From contig JAZOVB010000097.1 of the NCBI GenBank assembly GCA_045658425.1, forward strand, positions 1 through 27,540: 27,540 nt of DNA, in the 5' to 3' direction. Below, one piece after another: positions 9,689-18,633 of the stretch (its first letter is position 1; every line of letters begins with the position of its first letter). This DNA comes from SIG450 sp045658425 (GTDB lineage: Bacteria; Bacillota; Clostridia; UMGS1840; HGM11507). Both the position numbers and the translations under genes were made by a program. The notes beneath the pieces were generated by a model that saw only the letters and a list, made by a program, of their open reading frames with translations, ran no database searches and was not told where the DNA came from.

Positions 9689-12544
9689 ATGAAAAAACGT
9701 TTAATTTCAATTGTACTTCTTATCGTGATGTTTTCATCATTTTCTCTTTGTGCATTTGCTGAAACCGTTATGCTGGATAGATCATTGCCTTCTTTTGATG
9801 AAGAAATAGCATACAAGAATGATGATTACTTTGGAAGTTACGGTGTAAGAGGTTCAGCTATACAAGGTAAAGGTGCACTTTCTCTTTACGAGAAAGACGG
9901 AAACAAAATGATAAAAATGGCGGTAACTGATGCTGTTACATCAGGCTATAATTATTCTATGCTGACAATGTTTGTTAACCGAAATCATAAAGATTACTAC
10001 AAGCATGGTATTATTATAAGTTATGATACAGTTGCTCCGGATAACGGTAAAATACTTTTTCATACTTATGGAGCTAACTATGCGTCAAGGCGTCTTTATT
10101 CTATAGATAAACTTACTTTAATACCTGCATCTGCATCAAACACAGATGTTACAGATACTTCTAAACAGGCAACACTTGAAAAAGGAAAATTGCATAATAT
10201 AAAACTTGTTCTTGATACAGCATCAAGATCTTATACTATTTTCCTTGATGGAAATCAGGTTGGTGATACCTATACTTTCCAGGATAACTATTTTGCTAGT
10301 GCAAATTATTGGGATAAAGCAACGGGTGTAATGAAAGAAGTTCCGCCAATGTATTTATCACTTCGAACAAATGACGATGGTTCTTCAACTTATCCTCTGG
10401 AAGCTTTAGTGGATAACTTAAAGATTACAAGTTATAACCTTGAAGGTATTGAAGTATCCTCTTCTTTTGATATTTATGAAAACGGAGAAAAAGTTTCAGA
10501 ATATAACCCTTCTTTATCATCACATAATATCGGTATAGATGTATTTAATAATACTACCGAAGCAAAAGAAATTGCTGCTTTATCGTTAAAATATAATACC
10601 AACGGAAACGGATATAAACTTCTTGACAGTTACTCTTTTAAAAGACTGCCACTTGACAAAGGATATAACAGGGAAAGTTTAACAAACATGCTTATCCCTG
10701 ATAGTGACACTTTATCTTCAACACAACTTTTATTTGTTGACAGTCTTTACACTCCCAAGATGAGTTCTGCTTCATATACTCTTACCAATGACGGAACTTA
10801 TGTAACTGTTTTAAAAAATGAAATTCCGTCAGTGGCAGCTACAGAGTTAAAAGGCACCTTGGAAGTTACAAATCTTGATAAAGAGGTTACAGTATCGGGG
10901 ATTGTGACAGATGAAGAGGGGGAATCTCTTAATAATCTTCCTGTGGGGATTACAATTTTAAATAAAGATGTTACAAAAGAAAACTTTATTACAGAATATA
11001 ATGCATTAACTGCTGAAACAAGCAGTATACAGTCGCTTATATATACAGATTTATCGGCAACTGATATTGAAGGAAAATACAGTTTTAAAATTGAAATGCC
11101 TAAAAATGCCGAAATGGGAGATTATCTTATAATTGCAAATGCTGGTGGTCAGGAATTTACTACTACTTTAAGATATTTAACTACCGAGCAGAAACAGGAT
11201 TCAATTATTAATATAAACCAAGCACTTTCAAAAACTACTTTAGATTTCCAAAATGCAGTAAACGATAATGAATTTCCTTTATCTTTATTTTTAGATTATA
11301 CCTCAACAAAAAATATGTATAACTTAGTTAAAGATAAACCAACATTTTTTGAACTTGTAAAAAGTTACGGAAAATATTCGGAGGAACTTTCCGAAACAGG
11401 TAATTCGGTTAATCAATTTAATATTAATCTTGATAATGCAATACTTCTTTCAAGTCTTGAAGAAATTGATAATATTGCCAACTTAAAACAGTATGCCGAA
11501 TCTATTTCTGAAGAAACAGGGCTTATAACAAGTGGAATTACGACTGTGAACAGTGATTATGTTTATACTTCTCTTGCAACATTTTCTGATTTTTCATCAC
11601 TTGAAAAAATCAACAAATGTATAGCAGAAGCGATAGTTCTTTATAATGTTCCGTATGCAGAAAACTGGGGAGGAATAAAGGATGTAATTGAAACATATTC
11701 CGGTTTGCTGGGTCTTGATTTAAGCGATGAAAACGTTGATTATGATGAAGTTTATCATAAAATGTATGACTTAAAAAACAGTTATACCGATATTCAAAAA
11801 ATAGTTAATAGTTTTAATGAACTTAAATTAACCTGCCCGATAGTAGTAACTCCACCACCGGTAATCAAACCTCCCGTAATTGTAGGCGGAGGCGGTGGCG
11901 GTGGAGGCGGAGTAGCCTCAAGACCTCAGATTAATGAAGAAAATAAAGCTGAAGAAAATAAAGAGGAAGTATTAAAGCCTGAAACTCCGGTAAAGGTTAT
12001 GAATTTTACCGATGTACCGGAAAGCTTCTGGGGATATGATTATATTAAAGAAGCGTATGAAAAGGGGCTTGTTAACGGAATTTCTGAAAATGAATTTAAT
12101 CCTTACGGAAATATTTCAAGAGAAGAATTTGCGGCTATGCTTGTAAGATGCGCAAATCTTTCTAAAAAGGATTCTGACATTAATTTTTCAGATGTATCTG
12201 AAAGTGACTGGTTTTTTGATACTGTTAAAACAGCGTATGCCTACGGAATAATTAAAGGCAGAGAAGACGGAACTTTTGGAGCAGGGGAAAGCATTACAAG
12301 ACAGGATATTGCAGTTATGATAAATAATATGGCAGATAACGGTCTTATTCCTCAGTTAAAAGGTGAGATAAGCGAATTTGTCGATACTGACAAAGTTTCG
12401 GATTATGCTTTATCTTCTGTTTTAAAAGTAAGCTCAGCAGGAATATTCTCAGGTTATGATGATTTTACTTTCAGACCGCAAAACAATGCTATAAGAGCAG
12501 AAGCAACTACAATAATTCTAAGAATATATAATATGGTAAAATGA
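9689..12544 (+). CDS. Surface protein with three C-terminal SLH domains
   Basis: A 951-residue exported, cell-wall-bound protein. ATG 9689 is preferred: AAAGGGAG lies 6-7 bases upstream and a signal peptide (about residues 1-25, ending CAFA) follows at once, whereas the longer frame from 9644 starts inside the upstream hairpin. The N-terminal 230 residues look LamG-like (KGKLHNIKLVLDTASRSYTIFLDG). A beta-rich middle, a helical stretch (about 510-710) and a proline hinge with nine consecutive glycines (about 732-741) follow. Three SLH repeats close the protein: FTDVPESFWGYDYIKEAYEKG (first 20 of it) about 770, FSDVSESDWFFDTV about 831, and a weaker one about 897-950. SLH domains bind pyruvylated secondary wall polymers. 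It could be the surface anchor or scaffold for the unanchored lyases upstream; no cohesin-dockerin pair is visible, so that role is inference. Confidence 0.88.
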   Translation: MKKRLISIVLLIVMFSSFSLCAFAETVMLDRSLPSFDEEIAYKNDDYFGSYGVRGSAIQGKGALSLYEKDGNKMIKMAVTDAVTSGYNYSMLTMFVNRNHKDYYKHGIIISYDTVAPDNGKILFHTYGANYASRRLYSIDKLTLIPASASNTDVTDTSKQATLEKGKLHNIKLVLDTASRSYTIFLDGNQVGDTYTFQDNYFASANYWDKATGVMKEVPPMYLSLRTNDDGSSTYPLEALVDNLKITSYNLEGIEVSSSFDIYENGEKVSEYNPSLSSHNIGIDVFNNTTEAKEIAALSLKYNTNGNGYKLLDSYSFKRLPLDKGYNRESLTNMLIPDSDTLSSTQLLFVDSLYTPKMSSASYTLTNDGTYVTVLKNEIPSVAATELKGTLEVTNLDKEVTVSGIVTDEEGESLNNLPVGITILNKDVTKENFITEYNALTAETSSIQSLIYTDLSATDIEGKYSFKIEMPKNAEMGDYLIIANAGGQEFTTTLRYLTTEQKQDSIININQALSKTTLDFQNAVNDNEFPLSLFLDYTSTKNMYNLVKDKPTFFELVKSYGKYSEELSETGNSVNQFNINLDNAILLSSLEEIDNIANLKQYAESISEETGLITSGITTVNSDYVYTSLATFSDFSSLEKINKCIAEAIVLYNVPYAENWGGIKDVIETYSGLLGLDLSDENVDYDEVYHKMYDLKNSYTDIQKIVNSFNELKLTCPIVVTPPPVIKPPVIVGGGGGGGGGVASRPQINEENKAEENKEEVLKPETPVKVMNFTDVPESFWGYDYIKEAYEKGLVNGISENEFNPYGNISREEFAAMLVRCANLSKKDSDINFSDVSESDWFFDTVKTAYAYGIIKGREDGTFGAGESITRQDIAVMINNMADNGLIPQLKGEISEFVDTDKVSDYALSSVLKVSSAGIFSGYDDFTFRPQNNAIRAEATTIILRIYNMVK

Positions 12545-12552
12545 GGTATATA

Positions 12553-13740
12553 ATGGAAAAAACCATACAATTCGGTGGGTGGAAGAGTTTTAAAGACTAC
12601 GAGCCAAATGACAATTTGGAATATATTGCTGACGGTGAAACCTTAAAAATTATATTAAAAGGTAAAAAATATCTTTCGTTGCAGTTTGAAAGAACTGCCT
12701 GCGATATTTCACCTGACACAGTTTATGAAGTGTTCTATAATCTTAAAATCAAAGACGAAAAGATGTGGAGCAGAGTTATATACGGTTGGTATAATGAAAA
12801 AGACGAAGTTCTTGTCAAGGGATATATATCAAGCGGTGATAAAATTATATCACCTGAGGGGGCAGTAAGTCTTAAAATATCACTTAATGTACATTCTTAT
12901 GAATATTCAGAATGTGAATTAAATGAACTTAAGGTTTATAAAAAAGAGAAATATTGCCCGAAATTTGCAAAACTTTCAACAATTGCGCTTAAGTATCCGA
13001 TTTATCCTGAAAAGAAACTTAAGGAAGACAATCTTTCAGAGACAATTGAAAAGATTGACGAACTTTGTATAAATGAGCATCCTGATCTTATTGTACTTAC
13101 TGAAACATTTTATACAAGAAAATGTCAGCTTCCTCTTAAACTTGCCTGCCTTCCTGAAGATAGTGAACCGGTTAATGTTATAAGGAAAAAAGCCAAAGAG
13201 TATAATACATACATTGTTTTTTCCTATCACGAAGTCGAAAACGGAATTTTCTATAACACGGGTTTTCTTATTGACCGAAACGGAAATATTTCGGGGAAAT
13301 ACAGAAAAACTCATCTTACAATGGCTGAAATTGAAGCAGGAATGGCGCCTGGAGAGGAAATTGTGGTTTTCGATACCGATATAGGTAAAATCGGCATTGC
13401 AATATGCTGGGATTTATACTTCCCTGAACTTGCAAGAAAAATGCAGAAAATGGGTGTTGATATTATCTGCAATCCCACTGCAGGATACAGGGAATCCAGA
13501 ATGATAGAAAGAGCCAGAGAAAGCGGAGCTTATATAATAACCTCTACTGTTACAAACTTCGAGGATTCTGCTGTTTTTGCTCCTGACGGAACTAAAATAT
13601 GCGATGCTTCCGAACATAATGGTTATGGCGCCATAACAGTTGATATAAATAAACCTTGTTATATATACTGGCAATCTTATCCCGCACTTACCTGCGGTAA
13701 GGAGATCTATCTTAATGAGGCAAGATGGGATTTATATTAA
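12553..13740 (+). CDS. Nitrilase-superfamily carbon-nitrogen hydrolase
   Basis: A cytoplasmic 395-residue amidohydrolase. The catalytic Glu-Lys-Cys triad of the nitrilase superfamily is intact: Glu184 (LIVLTETF), Lys252 (KYRKTHL) and Cys285 (IAICWDLYFPE). The first 130 residues (FGGWKSF...) are a beta-rich, carbohydrate-binding-module-like extension not found in minimal 260-280-residue members. There is no signal peptide. An in-frame ATG at 12541 overlaps the stop of the SLH gene as ATGA, but I prefer ATG 12553 because GAGG (12543-12546) is 6 bases before it; this RBS lies within the upstream stop, so translation is coupled. Members cleave amides, nitriles or carbamoyl groups. A role in removing an amide from a sugar, or an unrelated amide, is possible; the substrate cannot be named. 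Confidence 0.87.
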   Translation: MEKTIQFGGWKSFKDYEPNDNLEYIADGETLKIILKGKKYLSLQFERTACDISPDTVYEVFYNLKIKDEKMWSRVIYGWYNEKDEVLVKGYISSGDKIISPEGAVSLKISLNVHSYEYSECELNELKVYKKEKYCPKFAKLSTIALKYPIYPEKKLKEDNLSETIEKIDELCINEHPDLIVLTETFYTRKCQLPLKLACLPEDSEPVNVIRKKAKEYNTYIVFSYHEVENGIFYNTGFLIDRNGNISGKYRKTHLTMAEIEAGMAPGEEIVVFDTDIGKIGIAICWDLYFPELARKMQKMGVDIICNPTAGYRESRMIERARESGAYIITSTVTNFEDSAVFAPDGTKICDASEHNGYGAITVDINKPCYIYWQSYPALTCGKEIYLNEARWDLY

Positions 13741-13833
13741 TAAACATATTTTAAATATTTCCGAGGTTTTTAACGAAATCATATCAATAATTTACAATTT
13801 AAAAACGAGTTCGGATATAAGAGGAGAATTAAA

Positions 13834-15399
13834 ATGAAAAAATTATTATGCATGCTTTTAAGTGTAATATTTATAGTTTCTTTATTTGCGGGATGTTCCG
13901 GAAATGAAACTGTTTCCGACGTATATGATTCGTCAATTCCTGTTAAAGATGCGGGTGGACTTAAACTTCCTTTAACAGACAGCACTGAAGAAATAACTTG
14001 GTCAGTTACTACTGCGTCAGATACTGTTGACCCGAATGAAACTTTTATTGCAAAGAAGTTAAGAGGTATGACAGGCGTTAATGTAAAATTCATTGCATAC
14101 CCTTCATCAACTGCAATGGAAAAATTAAAGGTTCTTGCTGCTGCAAATCAGCTTCCTGATATTGTAGGGCAGGGATTTGATCAGGTGTTAGCCGACGATT
14201 TAGCGGTTCAGGGTGCATTTGCTGCAGTTGAAGATTATATAGACAAACTTCCTAACTTTAAAAGAACTTTTGTTGATAATGAAGATAGAAACTGGATATT
14301 TAAATCTTATGCTGCTCCTGATGGAAAACTTTACGGATATTACGGTTGGGATTGGGTAAGAGACATTAATACCAATGCAACAATGTATCGTAAAGATATT
14401 TTTGATAAGCACGGTCTTAAAATGTGGACAGGTCCTGAAGAATTTTATCAGACAATGAAAAAACTTAAGGAATTATATCCTGATTCTTCTCCTTACACAT
14501 CAAAAAACGGAGACGGAATTTTCGGTGCACTTTCGGTAAGTTGGGGAATGGAAGCATACAAACCTTATTATAATGAAAAAAAGGGCGAATGGTTCTATAC
14601 CGACACACAGCCTGAATACAAGCAAATGCTTGATTTTGTAAAGAAGTGTTACAGCGAAGGACTTATAGATCTTGAATTCCTTACTAACACTCAGCCTGCA
14701 TGGACGACAAAAATGACTCAGGAGAATAAAGCATTCGTTACAACCGACTGGATTGGAAGAATGGAAATGTTCAAGGAACAGACAAAGGATACTGTGCCTG
14801 AATATGATTTAAGATTTGCAAATCCGATAGGCCCCGTTCAGGTTATGAGAGAAGCAAATCAGCTTTGCTGGGCAAGATATGTTTCAAATAACAAAAAGGC
14901 AGAAACTGCTTTTAAACTTCTTGATTTTGTGGCGTCTCCTTCAGGTAGAGAGCTTATAACTATGGGAATTGAAGGCGAAACCTACAAAATAGGGGAGGAT
15001 GGAATGGCAGAATATCTTGAATTTGAAAAGAAACCTTCTACAACCGATTTGCAGGATAAATACGGAATGTTTATGGAAGGAATATATTTAGGCTTTGACA
15101 GACGTTCTGCTTACTTTAATTTCTCTGAGAGGGAACAGGAAGCACAGGATTTTGCCAAAGACCCTGCGCACGTTTCACCAATGGACCCTGTTTTACAGTT
15201 TACAGAGGAAGAAAAAGATATAATTAATAAATATACTGTTGATTTACAAAAATCAGGCAAAGAATTTGCAACTAAGTATGTTCTTAACAACGGCGGCGAT
15301 AAAGAATGGAATGAATGGCTTAAAAAAGCAGAACAACTTGGTGCAGGAAAAATAATTGATATGTACAACAAAGCACAAGAACGCTATGACAACAATTAA
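13834..15399 (+). CDS. Extracellular solute-binding lipoprotein, LplA-like ABC transporter component
   Basis: A 521-residue lipoprotein that would capture sugar or oligosaccharide for an ABC importer. The signal peptide ends in a lipobox, LFAGC, with lipidated Cys21. Size and features (TVDPNETFIAKKLRGMTGVNVKF, KLKVLAAANQLPDIVG, YGYYGWDWVRDINTNATMYR up to 20 at a time) match the large LplA-type binding proteins (about 500-550 residues) that serve complex-polysaccharide breakdown products. GAGGAG precedes ATG 13834. It follows the nitrilase gene after 93 bases and a hairpin terminator ends its transcript. Oddly no LplB/YtcP-type permease or ATPase gene lies next to it, so it must borrow permeases encoded elsewhere or have lost them. 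Confidence 0.88.
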   Translation: MKKLLCMLLSVIFIVSLFAGCSGNETVSDVYDSSIPVKDAGGLKLPLTDSTEEITWSVTTASDTVDPNETFIAKKLRGMTGVNVKFIAYPSSTAMEKLKVLAAANQLPDIVGQGFDQVLADDLAVQGAFAAVEDYIDKLPNFKRTFVDNEDRNWIFKSYAAPDGKLYGYYGWDWVRDINTNATMYRKDIFDKHGLKMWTGPEEFYQTMKKLKELYPDSSPYTSKNGDGIFGALSVSWGMEAYKPYYNEKKGEWFYTDTQPEYKQMLDFVKKCYSEGLIDLEFLTNTQPAWTTKMTQENKAFVTTDWIGRMEMFKEQTKDTVPEYDLRFANPIGPVQVMREANQLCWARYVSNNKKAETAFKLLDFVASPSGRELITMGIEGETYKIGEDGMAEYLEFEKKPSTTDLQDKYGMFMEGIYLGFDRRSAYFNFSEREQEAQDFAKDPAHVSPMDPVLQFTEEEKDIINKYTVDLQKSGKEFATKYVLNNGGDKEWNEWLKKAEQLGAGKIIDMYNKAQERYDNN

Positions 15400-15495
15400 A
15401 ATCTTAATGTGCTTATAAATATAATATTGCTCTTTATAATTCTTTTTGACCTTAGAATTTATCAGAGTTATGTTATATTAATTTATAACAAGAAT

Positions 15496-15529
15496 AAAGC
15501 ACAGCGGAACTCTCTTTCCGCTGTGCTTT
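15496..15529 (+). terminator. Hairpin terminator after the binding-protein gene
   Basis: AAAGCACAGCGGAA (15496-15509) pairs perfectly with TTCCGCTGTGCTTT (15516-15529) around a 6-base loop. The 14-bp stem carries its own A and T ends, so it could act on either strand, although the U-tract beyond the stem is short. It ends the surface-protein gene cluster about 97 bases after the lipoprotein stop codon. Confidence 0.8.
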
Positions 15530-15558
15530 ATATAAGAATTTAACGAGTAATCTGCTTT

Positions 15559-15609
15559 TTGTCATCCTGAACGAAAGAATTTTATTTTGCTAAAGCCTCA
15601 GAATGACAA
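15559..15609. repeat. Short palindromic-ended repeat, dispersed-repeat type
   Basis: A 51-base element with inverted ends TTGTCATCCTGA (15559-15570) and TCAGAATGACAA (15598-15609), 11 of 12 matching. The GTCATxCTGA...TCAGAATGAC form resembles a small intergenic repeat that I recall as common in Clostridia genomes, probably MITE-like. Only one copy is in the window, so its dispersed nature is from memory, not seen here. It sits upstream of the GH20 gene. Confidence 0.5.
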
Positions 15610-15685
15610 GAAGGTAACGTAAAGATTTGGATGTTACAAGGTGGTAGGAGCTTAAGTCCCGATTGCCTTAAAGAGGGAATATGTT

Positions 15686-17536
15686 ATGAATAGTTTTATA
15701 AATAAAGAATTTATTGATTTTAAAAATAAAGTTTCAAATATTTTTTCTGTTAATCTGGAATATGAATATGAAATATTTAAGTCGAAAGAAATTTCTGTTT
15801 CCTTTAGTGGAAATAAAGTAAGCATAGGTGGGAATGAAAAAACTGATTTTTTAAGAGGCCTTATGCTTTTTATCATAGAAATGAAAAAAGGAAATAAAGA
15901 ATTTTACATAAATGAAAAAAGGCGTTTTGATACACTTGGATTTTCTCTTGACCTTTCAAGAAATGGCGTTATAAAGGTAGAGAAAATTAAAGAAATAATT
16001 GATTATTTAGCACTTCTTGGTTTCAATGTTTTAAAACTCTATATGGAGGATGTTTTTGATTTGCCGGGATATCCTCATTTTGGATACAGAAGAGGTAAAT
16101 ACTCTCATAAAGAACTTAAAGAAATTGACGATTATGCGTTTTCTTTAGGGATTGAGGTTATACCTTCTGTTCAGACTTTAGGGCATCTTTCACAGTATTT
16201 AAGATACTACGAAGCGAAAGATTTTTCCGAAAATTCGGATGTACTTTTGTGTGGAGAGGAAAAGACGTACGCATTTATTGAAGCAATAGTGAAAAGAATG
16301 CGGGAATGCTTCCGAACCAACCGTCTTGTAATAAACTGTGATGAGGCAAGAGGCGTGGGTATAAAGCAAATTATGAAGGAGAAAAAATACATATCTCCGT
16401 ATGATATTTCAATAGAACATCTTGAAAGAACTGCCGGAATTTGTAAAAAATATGGCTTTACACCTTGCGTTCACGGCGATTTATTCTATGGATATCTTGG
16501 ACAAGGCTATTATGACTTTGAATTTAACCCCGATAAAAAAGAAATTAAAAAAATTCCCGACTGTGAGATTATTTACTGGGATTACTATCACAAAGAGTAT
16601 GAAGATTACAATACTCTTTTAAAAGGGCACAGGTTACTTGGTAAAAATACACTGTTTATGGGCGGAATATGGATATGGGCAGGGCAACTTCCCAATGCCC
16701 GGTTTACTTTTGACACAATGATTCCGGCACTTGAATGTTGTATAGATAACAACGTTAAAGATGTATGGGCGGCAACTTTCGGAGATGACGGAAATGAAAC
16801 TAATATAGCCTTTGCGTTGCCGCAACTTGCTTGTTTTTCCGAATATTGCTTTAAAGGAAAAACCTGTACGAAAGAATGGATAGAAGAAGTTTCAAAAGTG
16901 ATCTTTGGTATAGCTATAAAAGACTTATATGCTATGTCTTCCTATCATTATCCCTTTGTAGATGAACTTGAAAAAGCGGATTATATTTTTCCTGATTATC
17001 TGGGTAAGAAGATTTTTTATACGGATATTTTATATAATATGACAGAAAGATATGATTTTAATAAAATATCAGAAAAACATATATCTGCATTGTCTGAGCT
17101 TTGTAATGCAGATTATGATGAAAAATGGGAACTGTTTTTTAATTATGCAAAACTTATTTTCGAAATAACTATAGAAAAAATGAAGTTAATTCCTGAATTG
17201 AAAGATGCATATAAAAATAACTGCACAGATACTTTAAAAGATATATCCGAAAAAAGAGTACCTGAATTAATTTCAAAATATGAAAAACTTATGCTGATTC
17301 ACGAACAACAATGGTTTGATACATACAAAGTGTTTGGTTGGGAAGAACTTAATATAAGGTATTCGGGAACTATCGGAAGGCTTTACTATCTCAAACGTGT
17401 TTTAAAGGATTACCTTGATGGGAATTTAAGTAAAATTGAAGAACTTGAATTTGAGTTTATAGAAGAAACAAAGAATATTTACAGTCACGGAAGAAATGTG
17501 GCTTTCTACAGTAATTTGAAATCAACGGGGATATAA
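15686..17536 (+). CDS. GH20 beta-N-acetylhexosaminidase, cytoplasmic
   Basis: A 616-residue glycoside hydrolase family 20 enzyme that removes terminal beta-linked GlcNAc or GalNAc from imported oligosaccharides. A short N-terminal beta domain precedes the TIM barrel that opens at RRFDTLGFSLDLSRNG (about residue 75). The signature Asp-Glu pair of substrate-assisted catalysis is Asp219-Glu220 in VINCDEARG. Downstream aromatic motifs WIWAGQ and WAATFGDDGNE line the family's sugar pocket. There is no signal peptide, and the length and architecture match the intracellular streptococcal GH20C-like branch rather than secreted chitobiases. ATG 15686 has AGAGGG 9-10 bases upstream. It heads a likely unit with the dehydrogenase and MATE genes and works upstream of the kinase and NagA encoded further along. 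Confidence 0.88.
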   Translation: MNSFINKEFIDFKNKVSNIFSVNLEYEYEIFKSKEISVSFSGNKVSIGGNEKTDFLRGLMLFIIEMKKGNKEFYINEKRRFDTLGFSLDLSRNGVIKVEKIKEIIDYLALLGFNVLKLYMEDVFDLPGYPHFGYRRGKYSHKELKEIDDYAFSLGIEVIPSVQTLGHLSQYLRYYEAKDFSENSDVLLCGEEKTYAFIEAIVKRMRECFRTNRLVINCDEARGVGIKQIMKEKKYISPYDISIEHLERTAGICKKYGFTPCVHGDLFYGYLGQGYYDFEFNPDKKEIKKIPDCEIIYWDYYHKEYEDYNTLLKGHRLLGKNTLFMGGIWIWAGQLPNARFTFDTMIPALECCIDNNVKDVWAATFGDDGNETNIAFALPQLACFSEYCFKGKTCTKEWIEEVSKVIFGIAIKDLYAMSSYHYPFVDELEKADYIFPDYLGKKIFYTDILYNMTERYDFNKISEKHISALSELCNADYDEKWELFFNYAKLIFEITIEKMKLIPELKDAYKNNCTDTLKDISEKRVPELISKYEKLMLIHEQQWFDTYKVFGWEELNIRYSGTIGRLYYLKRVLKDYLDGNLSKIEELEFEFIEETKNIYSHGRNVAFYSNLKSTGI

Positions 17537-17587
17537 AAATATATTTATTAAAAGTATTTAAGATTATAAAGAGAGGTATGGTAATAA

Positions 17588-18610
17588 ATGAAAATCTTGG
17601 TTACAAAGCCAAAAGGGAATGATGTTTTTAACACTTTTTTTACCGATAAAGCTATAAAGGAAATAGAGAAACTCGGAGAAGTTAAATATAATCCGTATGA
17701 AAGAGAATATACGAGAGAAGAACTTAAAGAAGAATTAAAAGATATTGATGTAGTATTTACCGGTTGGGGAGCAACCTGTTATGACGAGGAATTGCTTGAA
17801 AAAGCAGATAAGTTAAAACTTATTGCTCATACAGGCGGGAGTGCCGCAGCATTAATAAGTGATGAACTTGCCAAAAGAAATATAACCTTACTGTCAGGTA
17901 ACAGACTTTATGCACAGTCTGTTGCAGAAGGTACACTTACATATATGCTTATGGCACAAAGAAAAATGCTTGAAAATATCTCAGATATGGAAACTTTGGG
18001 ATGGCCCTCTGAGTACCATTTTACCAAGGGGCTTAAAGATAAAACTATAGGCATTATAGGTTTCGGTATGATTGCCGAAAATCTTGCACGTATATTACAG
18101 GTCTTTGATGTGGAAATTAAAATATATTCAGGCTACCTTTCGAAAGAAAAAGCGTCAGAGTATAATGCAAAAGTGTGTTCCCTTGAAGAAATATTTGAAA
18201 CCTGCGATATAATATCTGTTCACTCGGGACTTAATGCAAAAAATCTTCATCTTATTGATAAGAAATATTTCAGTATAATGAAATATGATGCACTTATTGT
18301 CAATACTGCTCGCGGTGCAGTTCTTAACGAAGAAGATTTGATCGCAGAGTTAAAGACGGGTAGAATAAGAGCAATCCTTGATGTCTATGAAATTGAGCCT
18401 CTTCCGATGGATTCAGGTCTTAGAGGATTACCTAATGTTATTCTTGTTCCTCACAAGGGTGGTCCTACAACTGATGTGAGAGAAATAGTAACTATAAAAT
18501 TATGTGAGGATATAAGAAAATATTTTAACGGCGATAAAGCACTTACTCATGAAATATCTCTTGAGTATGCAAGTCGTATGACAAATGAAAGTAAATTTAT
18601 GAAAAAGTAA
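17588..18610 (+). CDS. D-isomer-specific 2-hydroxyacid dehydrogenase
   Basis: A 340-residue NAD(P)-dependent oxidoreductase that interconverts a 2-keto acid and a D-2-hydroxy acid, or acts on phosphoglycerate-like substrates. The nucleotide fold shows GIIGFGMIAE (residues 155-164, third Gly replaced by Ala). The family's catalytic Arg242 (NTARGA), Glu270 (DVYEIEP) and His289 (VPHKGG) are all visible. It starts at ATG 17588 behind GAGAGG, 51 bases after the GH20 stop and 23 bases before the MATE gene, so the three are probably cotranscribed. The substrate is unknown. In this setting a keto acid from uronate or amino-sugar metabolism is a guess. Confidence 0.87.
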   Translation: MKILVTKPKGNDVFNTFFTDKAIKEIEKLGEVKYNPYEREYTREELKEELKDIDVVFTGWGATCYDEELLEKADKLKLIAHTGGSAAALISDELAKRNITLLSGNRLYAQSVAEGTLTYMLMAQRKMLENISDMETLGWPSEYHFTKGLKDKTIGIIGFGMIAENLARILQVFDVEIKIYSGYLSKEKASEYNAKVCSLEEIFETCDIISVHSGLNAKNLHLIDKKYFSIMKYDALIVNTARGAVLNEEDLIAELKTGRIRAILDVYEIEPLPMDSGLRGLPNVILVPHKGGPTTDVREIVTIKLCEDIRKYFNGDKALTHEISLEYASRMTNESKFMKK

Positions 18611-18633
18611 AAGGAGTATATCGGGGGCGTGAG

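Noticed and set aside
13791..13820. TTTACA-18-ATATAA promoter before the binding lipoprotein
   Set aside because: Its start point would fall inside the ribosome binding site, leaving no usable leader.
13779..14093. 104-residue open frame on the - strand
   Set aside because: Opposes the well-supported lipoprotein start and covers its signal peptide; a shadow frame.
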